A stretch of 29,268 bases of DNA from CAYUPI01 sp964446585 (lineage in GTDB: Bacteria; Verrucomicrobiota; Verrucomicrobiia; Limisphaerales; UBA8199), in the NCBI GenBank assembly GCA_964446585.1, contig CAYUPI010000067.1, positions 1 through 29,268 of the forward strand. The letters run 5' to 3'. The translations under genes were made by a program, and so were the position numbers. Below the pieces are notes generated by a model. The model made no database searches. It was not told the DNA's origin and saw nothing but the letters and a program-made list of their open reading frames with translations. Below, piece after piece: positions 15,788 to 23,584 of this stretch. Numbering within the stretch: the stretch's first letter is position 1; each line of letters opens with the position of its first letter.

Positions 15788-15796
15788 TGGTAGAAT
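15788..15796 (+). promoter_or_regulatory. Extended -10 promoter of the membrane protein gene
   Basis: TGGTAGAAT lies 10 bp before the ATG at 15807. Transcription would begin a few bases before the start codon, with no Shine-Dalgarno sequence. The layout closely matches the promoter at 5152-5160. Confidence 0.5.
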
Positions 15797-15806
15797 TGAA
15801 ATCAAC

Positions 15807-16541
15807 ATGTTTTGGGAACGTTGGCCGTATTGGCTAAAAGGAGGTGTTATAGCTTTGACGGTAACATACGCTATGTTACTCATCTCATACTTTTTCTTTC
15901 CGTATTCTGATTATGCGTGCCGGTCTCGCGCTCTTTTGCCTGTTTTCCGAGGAGACAGCAAAGCTTGCATTCCTGGCCATGAATTTGTGATGCTTGGATA
16001 CGCTGCTCTCTTCTGGTTGGGGATTCCCTCGTCTAGTTTGCCACTACCTTCTGGTCCATGGAGGGCCGGATTCGGTATTGCTGAATTCCTCTTGGTGTTC
16101 TTTGCGGGAGCGGCAATTGGGAAACTGCTCAGTTGGAGTGCCTGGAAAAAAGTGTCCGACTGGCTAACAGCTGGGCTGGTTGGGAGCTTAACTGGAGGAG
16201 GAATCTTACTGGTTTCCTTGATTATAACTCAATCCTGCGTTGTCTTATACAGCCGTGTATATTATCCAGAGGAAGTATATCCAGCGTGCGTGTCTCCACT
16301 CGACCTTTTATTGGCCCCCCTTGGATGGTGGATTTTCGGAGCCTTCGACGAAGCTAGGGACTTGATTGCCCCAACTCCCCTTATGAGGTTGGTTCTGATA
16401 GCATTGAGAACCCTAGCCTGGCTCGCTGTCTGTTTTTTAATTGGTGCTTTGTTTAGGCGGATCAGGAGATTTAGAAAATGGCTTAAGGAAAGGAATGAAG
16501 AACAAGAAGAAAACGGCGGTTACGGTAAGAGCGCACGGTAG
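15807..16541 (+). CDS. Multi-pass membrane protein of unknown function
   Basis: The 244-residue protein has about five hydrophobic segments, near 11-32 (GGVIALTVTYAMLLISYFFF), 62-76, 88-107 (GIAEFLLVFFAGAAIGKLLS), 120-145 and 193-218 (LVLIALRTLAWLAVCFLIGA). It ends in a basic and acidic tail (RRIRRFRKWLKERNEEQEEN). I recognise no family. Its G+C content and codon choice are lower than in the transfer genes. The 3' end overlaps the end of the convergent Kelch gene by 22 bp. Confidence 0.6.
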   Translation: MFWERWPYWLKGGVIALTVTYAMLLISYFFFPYSDYACRSRALLPVFRGDSKACIPGHEFVMLGYAALFWLGIPSSSLPLPSGPWRAGFGIAEFLLVFFAGAAIGKLLSWSAWKKVSDWLTAGLVGSLTGGGILLVSLIITQSCVVLYSRVYYPEEVYPACVSPLDLLLAPLGWWIFGAFDEARDLIAPTPLMRLVLIALRTLAWLAVCFLIGALFRRIRRFRKWLKERNEEQEENGGYGKSAR

Positions 16542-19255
16542 AACTTGTAGCTGTAGTTGATTACAGCAGGGTCAATGAAAAGCACCGTGCCGTTGGTGTT
16601 TGGCACAGTGGCCATTTGCTCCCAAGTTGTCAAATTTGTGGAGAACTCGAGTAAGTAGTTGTAGCCTGGCGCGCCAGTTAGGTTCAAAACGGGCGCCGTG
16701 TTCGTGCCCTGTAGGTGGATGGCGAGTTGGGGTGCCTCGCTGACACCGGTAAAGCCCGTGGCTAAGTTCGTAATGGCGATGCTCGAGGAGGTGTCGTTGA
16801 AGGCTTCGAGACGGAAACTCAGCGTATAGAGACCGAATGTCGCGATCGCAGGAAGGAAGAACCGATATGGCTGCAGATCCGGATCGGCCACACGCTCATC
16901 AACGAAACCAATTTCATTGGTGTTCCAATACGCAGTGAGCAGACCTTGCGCCCCATTGGTACTGGTGAATGCCGCGTTAAAACTAACGAAGTTCACAGCG
17001 CCGGTGACCGACAAGCCGATGGCAATCCACGCCGGCCTATCGTCATGAAGTTTGACGCTGCTGAAACTGATTCCACTTACACCCGTCTGGCTAATCGCGT
17101 ACGGGCGGGAAGGAATGTCGAGCTCAGGATTTGTGGCCGTCGGAATAGCGCCTTGAACAAGTACGCGACTAGCTGCATTAGTTGGCTGCAGGATCACGGG
17201 CCTCGAATTTCCGACAGGATAGCTCCCCCGATTATCCCAGCCCCCGCCTTCTTTGCTACGCGCGAATCCATAAACCCCCGACCCATCGGGGGCGTTGCTC
17301 ACTATGGTGTCATAGTACCAATAGTGTGGCCACTGGTGTCCTTCTCCGAACCCTCGACGAGCCCAAGCTTCTTCGCCGCATGGCGCAGCAGGCGTGGTGT
17401 CATCTGGTGCAGGACAAAACACAGCGGTTGTATATCCCTGAGGATCCAGCCTTGTGACATCAACGTTGTGTGTATACGTTAAGGGGCCTTCCGTGAGCGA
17501 GTTCGGGTAAGCAAGGAAGGAAGGAAATAGATCGGCCCAGTAGTCATGAGCAAAATAACTGTCCGCCCAGTCAGCGTTTGTGCCATAGTTGGCTCGTCCC
17601 CATTCGTCCTTGCCTACGTAGGCATCAAGAAACGTAGCATGAACAGTGACCGGCGTCGGAGAGGACCGCTTAAGGGCTCGCGTAATGCCCTCAACGACAC
17701 CGGCGCCGGCGCTGTGGCCAATAAGATGCACATGTTGCCAGCCCTGTTTGGCTAATTCAATTCCGTATAGATAACCTTTTATCTTCGCGTTCCGCAGGGC
17801 TGTGTCGGGATCCAAGGTCCAGGCCTCTGGCATCCACTTGAAAGAAGTCACCAGCCAATTGGTTGCTAATCTGTTGCTAACGCCTATGGCCATTTCATCA
17901 ACCCAATCGACGTTAGCTGGTGGTCCGAGCTGGATTAGAGGCCATTCACGAGGCAGCCAACCGTGGGTCACAATGACCAAGCTATCGTTTGTGAGTTGTC
18001 TGGGTGGTGCCGGAGGCGACGTTTGTCGTGCGGGTTGGTTACCGTTCGCGCCATCTGCCAGCACGGCGAGAGATGCAGTGGCGCTGACAACTGAACCGTA
18101 AAGGTTCCCTATCAGGACACAGTAACCACCCGAATCAGAGGCATGAGTATTTGTCACAGCGAAGGACGAATTAGTCGCGCCAGAAATGTCCGCGCCGTTT
18201 AAGCGCCATTGGTAACTTAAGGGCAGATTTCCCGCGGCGATCACGTTGAAAAGCACATTCGTCCCAGCCAGAGCGACCTGGCTTTGTGGCGGAGCGAGAA
18301 TGACAGGGGGAGAATTCGGGACGAAAGCCCAAGTATCGCCAAGAATAGTGCCGTCAGACCTCCTTCGACCGCCAAACATCACAGCCTGGGTTCGAGCGGA
18401 ATCGTACGCCGCCGCAAAATAATATCTTTCCGCGGGGACCGGACCGGTGCTTGGGCAGTCCTCGGCCCAGTTCGACCCGTCCCAGAGCCAAGCCTCGCAC
18501 CTTTCGTTGAAGTAAACTATTCTCCCCCGACTCGCATCGTACACCATGGCAGCGCTTGGTGTTGCTGGCGGCTGTCCCGCGGGCGATGCTTGAGTCCAAT
18601 CCGCCCCATCCCACACCCACGTGTCGGTGAAACCACTCCCGCCAACTAGAACGACGTTTTGGTGACTCGGGTCACCGGCCATGGCGAAGGCCGCCCTGGC
18701 TGGTGGTCTGTGTGCAGGAAGCTTCTGCGTCCAAGTACTGCCGTCCCAGACCCACGTGTCATCAGACAAGCTGCCGTCCACTACTCCACCAAACAAGACG
18801 ACTTGGCCCCGTTTCGAATCGTACGCCAAAGCGTGCAGTTCTCTCCCTGGTGGGTTGGTCCCCGGTGACGCTTGAGTCCAGTCCGTCCCATCCCAGAGCC
18901 AGGTATCAGACAGATACGCGGTGTTGCAGATGGATCCGCCGAACAGCACAACCTGCGAATGTGCTTCATCATACGCCATTCCGAAGGAGTCTCTAGCGCC
19001 AGAACTGGAGAAGGGGTAGCTGGAAGGAAACTGTTGCGTCCACGACGCGCCATCCCACGTCCAGGTATCGTGAGCGCAGCCGCCGAACAGCACGACTTGT
19101 TTGTGGACGGAATCATATGCCATTCCGTGGGCGGATCGTGCAGTCGCCGTGGCGGAAGGATGCCTCTCGACCCAAGTGTCACAAACTTGGCAGTCGGCAC
19201 TTGGCACACCGAGCCGGAGGAGTAGGAACCCAGCTATCAAATTGACTGCTTTCAT
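16520..19255 (-). CDS. Secreted Kelch-repeat / Ig-like / alpha-beta hydrolase fusion protein
   Basis: Read from the ATG at 19255, the protein is about 911 residues and begins with a signal peptide (MKAVNLIAGFLLLRLG). At least six Kelch-like repeats follow (pattern AYDS...QVVLFGG...DTWVWDGSTW), spanning roughly residues 35-310. An Ig-like domain comes next (PPQSQVALAGTNVLFNV ... LPLSYQWRLNG), then a serine-hydrolase-like domain with VIVTHGW and the nucleophile motif GHSAG (LIGHSAGAGVVEGI). The C-terminus is a beta-rich region ending LEFSTNLTTW ... FYRALLP, common in exported Verrucomicrobiota proteins. An in-frame TTG at 19324 exists, but the signal peptide supports ATG 19255. It probably acts at or outside the cell surface, perhaps on lipids or esters. 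Confidence 0.75.
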   Translation of the reverse strand: MKAVNLIAGFLLLRLGVPSADCQVCDTWVERHPSATATARSAHGMAYDSVHKQVVLFGGCAHDTWTWDGASWTQQFPSSYPFSSSGARDSFGMAYDEAHSQVVLFGGSICNTAYLSDTWLWDGTDWTQASPGTNPPGRELHALAYDSKRGQVVLFGGVVDGSLSDDTWVWDGSTWTQKLPAHRPPARAAFAMAGDPSHQNVVLVGGSGFTDTWVWDGADWTQASPAGQPPATPSAAMVYDASRGRIVYFNERCEAWLWDGSNWAEDCPSTGPVPAERYYFAAAYDSARTQAVMFGGRRRSDGTILGDTWAFVPNSPPVILAPPQSQVALAGTNVLFNVIAAGNLPLSYQWRLNGADISGATNSSFAVTNTHASDSGGYCVLIGNLYGSVVSATASLAVLADGANGNQPARQTSPPAPPRQLTNDSLVIVTHGWLPREWPLIQLGPPANVDWVDEMAIGVSNRLATNWLVTSFKWMPEAWTLDPDTALRNAKIKGYLYGIELAKQGWQHVHLIGHSAGAGVVEGITRALKRSSPTPVTVHATFLDAYVGKDEWGRANYGTNADWADSYFAHDYWADLFPSFLAYPNSLTEGPLTYTHNVDVTRLDPQGYTTAVFCPAPDDTTPAAPCGEEAWARRGFGEGHQWPHYWYYDTIVSNAPDGSGVYGFARSKEGGGWDNRGSYPVGNSRPVILQPTNAASRVLVQGAIPTATNPELDIPSRPYAISQTGVSGISFSSVKLHDDRPAWIAIGLSVTGAVNFVSFNAAFTSTNGAQGLLTAYWNTNEIGFVDERVADPDLQPYRFFLPAIATFGLYTLSFRLEAFNDTSSSIAITNLATGFTGVSEAPQLAIHLQGTNTAPVLNLTGAPGYNYLLEFSTNLTTWEQMATVPNTNGTVLFIDPAVINYSYKFYRALLP

Positions 19256-19396
19256 GACCCAGGAAGGTGTTGAATCAGTCCTGATTAATGGTTCTGATAT
19301 TGTGCCTTCTCCCTCCAATTTCAAGCATGAAATTCTGGGACGTTACAGTCTATCGACGGTGGTTTGTTCGCTGCCTTCCTGCTTCTGTTTCGCCGA

Positions 19397-19618
19397 ATGG
19401 CGGCGAAACTGGAACATCGCAAAGTGCTTGGTCGAGCGATCCGCAAATATCGCAAACGAGCGCAGCTGAGCATTGAGGCACTGGCTGAGAAAGCGGACCT
19501 ACATCACAATTACGTTGGTGAACTGGAGCGTGGAGAAAAGGCTGCAAGCATCGATACGCTGGTCAAAATCTCCAAGGGCTTGGGCATCCGGCCATGGAAA
19601 CTCTTGGCAAAGCTTTAG
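19397..19618 (+). CDS. XRE-family transcriptional regulator (small)
   Basis: From ATG 19397 the protein is 73 residues and is almost entirely one HTH_XRE domain: VLGRAIRKYRKRAQLSIEAL, then AEKADLHHNYVGELERGEKA and SIDTLVKISKGLGI. Such proteins are DNA-binding repressors common on mobile elements and next to restriction and toxin genes. The reading frame extends upstream to a TTG at 19364, but that extension is hydrophobic and not family-like. The gene points toward the second TraG-like gene and is convergent with it. Confidence 0.75.
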   Translation: MAAKLEHRKVLGRAIRKYRKRAQLSIEALAEKADLHHNYVGELERGEKAASIDTLVKISKGLGIRPWKLLAKL

Positions 19619-19672
19619 CTCTCGGTGTTGGCACTTTGCTCAGCCAAGCCTGGAATTCACTCCTGCAATCCC

Positions 19673-20941
19673 CTATCGCCGCAACCAGCGGTCAATCTTC
19701 CTCTCCACCAAGGTCCGCGGCGTTGCATACTTTTCGCGCGAACGCCGGATGATGTTGTCTCGACATCCGCAATGGTGCTCTATCGGAGGCATGGTTTTCG
19801 CACGATGACTTTCTGTGCGGTCGTCCTGGGCCAGCTTTACAATTGCTTCGTACCGGTTCAGGTCTATGAATTCGCCGGCGTGGAACGCATGGCTGAATTC
19901 TTCCTCCAAAATTTCCGCATCGGCGTATCCGACCCGGAACGCGACGATGCTTCCAACGTTGCCAAACACTGCCTTTCGGATTTCGGGCGTCACCTGGTCA
20001 AGGTATTGGTGACTCAACGACAGACACAACCGATACTTGCGTGCCTCAGCAAGAATGCCCGCGAACGAATCGGTTGTGAAATTATGGAACTCATCAATGA
20101 AGAGGAAGAAATCTTCCCGGTCCCCTTCCGGGATGTCACCACGGTCCAATGCGGCCAGTTGAAATTGTGTCACCAGCAACGAGCCGAGGAGGTTAGCTTT
20201 CTCCTCGCCAAGCTTCCCTTTTGAGAGATTCGCAATGAAGATGCGTCGATTGTCCATCATGAACCGTGCGTCAATTTTTCGGCTTACCTGCCCGAGGATG
20301 TTCCGGATCGGAGCTGCCATGAGCAACTGGCCCACTTTGTTTTGCACCGGCGCGATGGCCTCCGTCCGGAATTGCTCCCGCCACATTTCGAATTCAGTGA
20401 GCCAGAACGCACGGACAACCGGATCCTTCACTTGCTTCACGACCCAGGCGCGGTATCGCTGGTCGGCAAGCATCCGCTGGATTCCCAGGAGGCTGGTATT
20501 TTCGCAGTCGAGAAGCGCTGCCACTGCCGCGTAGAGAATGTATTCGAGGCGCGGTCCCCACGAGTCCCGCCATATGGATTTAAACGCACCGACGAGGCCG
20601 GAGGCGACCAGATGTCGGCGCTCCGGCGGGACCCGATGCAGCAGGTTGAAGCTCATGGGAAACTCCAGGTCAGCCGGATTGAAGTAGACCACGTCATCTG
20701 TCCGCCATGACGGGATATGGTCCAACAGCTCGTGCGCCAAATCTCCATGTGGATCAAGGAGTCCGACGCCGCGGCCGGCCGCGATGTCTTGAATGATGAG
20801 GTTCCGCAGGAGTGTGGTTTTTCCCGAGCCGGTTTTCCCGACCACGTAAAGGTGATGTCGGCGGTCGGCCATACGAAGACCGCACGGCTGCTCGCCGCCC
20901 CACATCTCACACCGCCCGATGTAACGGATGTCTTCCTCCAT
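19673..20941 (-). CDS. Second TraG/TraD-type ATPase (422 aa)
   Basis: From ATG 20941 the protein has Walker A GKTGSGKT (35-42), 'LLDPHGDLAHEL' (61-72), Walker B DFFLFIDEFHNF (277-288) with D283-E284, and a 'LSLSHQYLDQ' motif. This is the FtsK/HerA-superfamily type IV secretion DNA-binding fold. The domain layout is the short soluble type. The frame runs 33 codons further upstream to an ATG at 21040, but the family normally begins just before the 'YIGRCEMWGG' segment. It is divergent from the 8134-9762 ATPase and differs in the Walker A (GASRTGKS versus GKTGSGKT), so the element carries two separate DNA pumps or docking ATPases. Confidence 0.8.
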   Translation of the reverse strand: MEEDIRYIGRCEMWGGEQPCGLRMADRRHHLYVVGKTGSGKTTLLRNLIIQDIAAGRGVGLLDPHGDLAHELLDHIPSWRTDDVVYFNPADLEFPMSFNLLHRVPPERRHLVASGLVGAFKSIWRDSWGPRLEYILYAAVAALLDCENTSLLGIQRMLADQRYRAWVVKQVKDPVVRAFWLTEFEMWREQFRTEAIAPVQNKVGQLLMAAPIRNILGQVSRKIDARFMMDNRRIFIANLSKGKLGEEKANLLGSLLVTQFQLAALDRGDIPEGDREDFFLFIDEFHNFTTDSFAGILAEARKYRLCLSLSHQYLDQVTPEIRKAVFGNVGSIVAFRVGYADAEILEEEFSHAFHAGEFIDLNRYEAIVKLAQDDRTESHRAKTMPPIEHHCGCRDNIIRRSREKYATPRTLVERKIDRWLRR

Positions 20942-21303
20942 GGTTCCAAGCAAGCCTACTCCGCAAGAAAAAATGCTTGTCCCCTTTCGGGGAGTGTGTG
21001 GTGTTGCCCTTCTCTTGCCCGCAGACGCGGTGAGCGACATTCGTTTCTTGCGAGCCGCTCAGGTAATAGGCTTGCTTGGATTTCCGAGTCAGCGTCTGAC
21101 TCTGAAGATGTTGACGCCGAACGAGAATGCATATCCCCTGCTTCCCGCCCTCTCGTTCGCCGTCGCCCTCTCTTCATTATACCCTACGCCGTCAAGGTAG
21201 TGCTGCGCCTCCACCTTGACCGCTGCGGGTGCGGCGAGAGCGCGGACGGCGAACGAAAGCCGCCACGCATAAAGGTCGAATAAACTAATACCACTCTACT
21301 CAT
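20942..21303. other. Intergenic region between the second ATPase and small genes
   Basis: No gene is supported. On the minus strand a perfect TATAAT lies at 21176-21181. A TTGACG lies only 8 bp before it, too close for a standard promoter, so promoter activity for the ATPase gene is only possible. Overlapping short frames on both strands here lack coherent protein features. Confidence 0.35.
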
Positions 21304-21483
21304 ATGGGATATATGCAAGAGTTCGAAGCAGACCTCCGGAAAGTGCTCGCCACTGGGGATACGGAGGCAATCGTCCGGTGGGTCAAGCAGAAGCTCTACG
21401 ATAGCTACAAGCACGGGCGTGGAGGGCAGACTGGAGGCACGTCGCGTCCACCAAGGAAGCCGGAAACACCGGCAGCAGCATAG
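21304..21483 (+). CDS. Small hypothetical protein (59 aa)
   Basis: A short frame of 59 residues starts at ATG 21304 and ends at TAG 21481-21483. The N-terminal half is helical and amphipathic (FEADLRKVLATGDTEAIVRW, then VKQKLYDSYKHG). The C-terminal half is a Gly/Pro/Thr-rich tail. Composition and codon choice look protein-like, in contrast to the overlapping frames. No family is recognised. It is the first of several small genes on the plus strand before the terminator at 21848. Confidence 0.5.
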   Translation: MGYMQEFEADLRKVLATGDTEAIVRWVKQKLYDSYKHGRGGQTGGTSRPPRKPETPAAA

Positions 21484-21529
21484 GCCGTTGTCACGGCATC
21501 AAGCGCATGTCGAGCGCTTGAAAAAACTT

Positions 21530-21817
21530 ATGGCAATCGCAAAACCCATGAACAGACCACTAGAAATATCAGTCGCCGAATGGAGGGAGATCATGCAGTT
21601 GCCCATCATTAGACAGTCCTGGGGGCTTGAAAATGAGAGCCCTGAAGAATTCGCTGAGGTGGCATACGGAGTCAAATTCGATTTCGTAAGCGGCGGACCC
21701 GGCTATGTGGGCGACTTATATATTCTGCATGGTGACGCTTTGGGAGAGCCGCTTACCCTTATCCGACAGGAGGGAAAGCTGGCCGCCGTTGGCCCAGGAA
21801 CACCGGACGATTATTGA
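21530..21817 (+). CDS. Small hypothetical protein (95 aa)
   Basis: The frame extends upstream, but the protein-like sequence begins at ATG 21530 or ATG 21548 (MNRPLEISVAEWREIMQLPI). The rest is acidic and beta-rich (FAEVAYGVKFDFVSGGPGYV, LYILHGDALGEPLTLIRQEG, LAAVGPGTPDDY). I know no family. It is followed 30 bp later by a terminator, so it ends a short transcription unit with the 59-aa gene. Confidence 0.55.
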   Translation: MAIAKPMNRPLEISVAEWREIMQLPIIRQSWGLENESPEEFAEVAYGVKFDFVSGGPGYVGDLYILHGDALGEPLTLIRQEGKLAAVGPGTPDDY

Positions 21818-21847
21818 GTTGCTAGCATGCCGCTGAGAGCGGCCAAG

Positions 21848-21875
21848 AACCCCGCCCGAGCGCGGGGTTTTTGTT
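21848..21875 (+). terminator. Rho-independent terminator
   Basis: The stem AACCCCGC (21848-21855) pairs with GCGGGGTT (21862-21869) around a 6-base loop and is followed by a T-rich tract. It closes the small-gene unit at 21304-21817. Confidence 0.8.
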
Positions 21876-22018
21876 TGCGTCTGCGTGGCGAGGGTGGGCG
21901 CGCCCCAACCCCCCTTCCCCCTGCCGGCGGATTACCTCCCCCAGGGGGATTGAAAGAATGGCTAGACAGCATGATGAGGTTTCTCCCGCTGATGCTGAGG
22001 ACACATGAACGAGCCAGT

Positions 22019-22048
22019 TTGACAGGACATTTTGAGGGGAGGTAGAAT
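22019..22048 (+). promoter_or_regulatory. Sigma-70-like promoter, leader of only a few bases
   Basis: A perfect -35 TTGACA (22019-22024) and a -10 TAGAAT (22043-22048) are separated by 18 bp. The start codon of the next gene is at 22058, so transcription would start only two or three bases before it. Confidence 0.6.
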
Positions 22049-22057
22049 TTAAGGCAC

Positions 22058-22288
22058 ATGGCCAAGGGGAAGAAAATAACATTGGAGGGGCTCGCGCGCA
22101 TGATTGCGAAAGGCCTGGACAACACTGCTTCCAAGGCTGATGTCGAGGGACTCGGTATCGCTTTGCGTGCCGACATGAAAGAAGCCTTCGAAAGCGTGGA
22201 GTTGCATCTCTCCTCTCTCGGATCGTATTGGCAAGACCGCTTTGAGGCTCTTGAAATGCGCGTCCGCAAACTCGAACAGAGGCGGTAA
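22058..22288 (+). CDS. Small helical/coiled-coil protein (76 aa)
   Basis: A basic N-terminus (MAKGKKITLEGLARMIAKGL) leads into a helical region with a coiled-coil-like end (YWQDRFEALEMRVRKLEQRR). Small proteins of this pattern are common on mobile elements but have no known function. The next gene follows after 2 bp, so the two are cotranscribed from the promoter at 22019-22048. Confidence 0.6.
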   Translation: MAKGKKITLEGLARMIAKGLDNTASKADVEGLGIALRADMKEAFESVELHLSSLGSYWQDRFEALEMRVRKLEQRR

Positions 22289-22290
22289 CG

Positions 22291-22494
22291 ATGACCATCT
22301 ATGCTTGCCAGGTGTGCGAAAGAAAAATGCCTTCCAATTTGAAGACCTCGCTTAACATAAATGCCTCAGGGCTCGGCACTGATTTCTTGAGCCGCGTGGT
22401 TCTTTGTGCGGAGTGTGCAACGCCGCTGCTAGCATTTCTTGACCGGCATGGTTTGCTGCGACCGAACGAAAAACTGCAAAGACAGCGGAGTTAG
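22291..22494 (+). CDS. Small CxxC-CxxC zinc-binding protein (67 aa)
   Basis: CQVC near residues 6-9 and CAEC near residues 39-42 give a four-cysteine pattern typical of a small zinc ribbon or treble-clef protein. GAGGCGG before the ATG at 22291 is a good ribosome-binding site and lies inside the end of the previous gene. The function is unknown; DNA or protein binding is plausible. Confidence 0.6.
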   Translation: MTIYACQVCERKMPSNLKTSLNINASGLGTDFLSRVVLCAECATPLLAFLDRHGLLRPNEKLQRQRS

Positions 22495-22505
22495 AATTCG
22501 GATAA

Positions 22506-23396
22506 TCAGTTTTCAGCGACGACTCTATTCCGTCCTGCCTCTTTCGCACTGCGCTGCCGATTTTCAGCGAGCGTTTCGAGGTCCATTGTTCTACCGTCAG
22601 GCGGCGCACTCGCGACACCGATGCTCGTTGTCACTCGCGGTAGCTCGTGACCTTCGCAATTACACTTCATAGCTTCAACACTCCTGCGAATCTTTTCCGC
22701 GAATTCAACAGCACGTTCGTGGCCTTGACCCCTAATCAATACCGCGACTTCGTCGCCCCGGCCGCGGTAAGCCTTGCCATGAATGCCGACCTGGTCCCGA
22801 ACTATTTCCAAATATGCTTTCATAACCACATCACCGGCATCGTGCCCAAACTCTTTGTTTATGGGTCCGAAGTGATCCATGTCGAGATACAAAACGGAGA
22901 CTTGGACCTCGCCCGCGCCCTTCAGCGCTGCCTCCAAATCCACACGGAAATATTGAATGCTCAGCAAAACCCCGAACGGCTCCATTATGCGATCCCGAGC
23001 CAGGAATTCCCTCAATTCCTCAATACGCCGCAATCCCCGATAGGTGACCCGCAGCCGCTGCAATCTGTTTCCGAGAAAGAGGTGTTCGAGCGCATCTCGA
23101 GGATTTTCCCATTCGTGTTCGTGAATACCTGAGGGACGGAACTTCCCGCCGACTTCGCCGCGCAACCTGCCGACAAGAAGGTGCGAATTCTGATCGTCCA
23201 ACCGGACATATAATTCCTCAATAAGTGTAGTTACCATCTCGATGAAGATCCTGGGATTCAGGCCCAATAGCTCCGTCCACCCGCTGTCTTGGTGATTGAA
23301 GACATCGCTTGTTCCACTCGGAAGCGACTGCAAGAATCGCAACTCCGAATATCGGATATCGTCTGCCATTTCTGACAGTCTTTCAAAAGAGCTCAC
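22506..23396 (-). CDS. GGDEF-like nucleotide cyclase domain protein with variant RGDEV motif
   Basis: The 296-residue protein has an N-terminal helical or winged-helix-like region (about 20-150; 'YRGLRRIEELREFLARDRI') and a C-terminal GGDEF-superfamily domain (about 160-296). The domain shows VSVLYLDMDHFGPINKEFGH, AGDVVMK and the signature region YRGRGDEVAVLI. In an active diguanylate cyclase the signature is GG(D/E)EF. Here it reads RGDEV, with the metal-binding D-E and the upstream D-x-D kept. It could be a cyclase with altered specificity or a degenerate sensor. The start is GTG at 23396 or ATG at 23366. It is divergent from the RadC-like gene. Confidence 0.7.
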   Translation of the reverse strand: MSSFERLSEMADDIRYSELRFLQSLPSGTSDVFNHQDSGWTELLGLNPRIFIEMVTTLIEELYVRLDDQNSHLLVGRLRGEVGGKFRPSGIHEHEWENPRDALEHLFLGNRLQRLRVTYRGLRRIEELREFLARDRIMEPFGVLLSIQYFRVDLEAALKGAGEVQVSVLYLDMDHFGPINKEFGHDAGDVVMKAYLEIVRDQVGIHGKAYRGRGDEVAVLIRGQGHERAVEFAEKIRRSVEAMKCNCEGHELPRVTTSIGVASAPPDGRTMDLETLAENRQRSAKEAGRNRVVAEN

Positions 23397-23461
23397 CTGT
23401 GTCTAGCGGCTGCCAAACAGACTGCCGTTCCAAGAGAGCTCGCCCTCCATGTTATACTCAG

Positions 23462-23515
23462 CAGGAGGTTTTCTCCTGAAAACCATTCTCTCCCGCCGGA
23501 CATAAAATGCTGTCC
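23462..23515. promoter_or_regulatory. Stem-loop and dyad between divergent genes
   Basis: A small stem-loop CAGGAG/CTCCTG lies at 23462-23478 (6-bp stem, 5-base loop). A dyad GGACA (23498-23502) and TGTCC (23511-23515) with an 8-bp centre follows. They sit in the region between the GGDEF-like gene and the RadC-like gene and may be operator sequences; which protein binds is unknown. Confidence 0.35.
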
Positions 23516-23584
23516 GCGCTCCCGGCGAGAGTATCAACCAGAAGCAACCTGTTTGCGCAGGTGGACAGCAGAAAGAGAGTATCT

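Larger units (their letters stand above)
15299..15806. other. Intergenic region at the right junction of the cassette
   Basis: No gene is supported in these 508 bp. From left to right it holds the AT-rich promoter-like stretch of the decarboxylase operon (15352-15422), two 21-bp direct repeats at 15540-15585, the right cassette-flanking repeat at 15713-15739, and the extended -10 promoter of the membrane protein gene (15788-15796). Confidence 0.5.

Noticed and set aside
19625..20224. A 199-residue frame on the plus strand
   Set aside because: It is antisense to the second ATPase gene, whose Walker motifs are clear.
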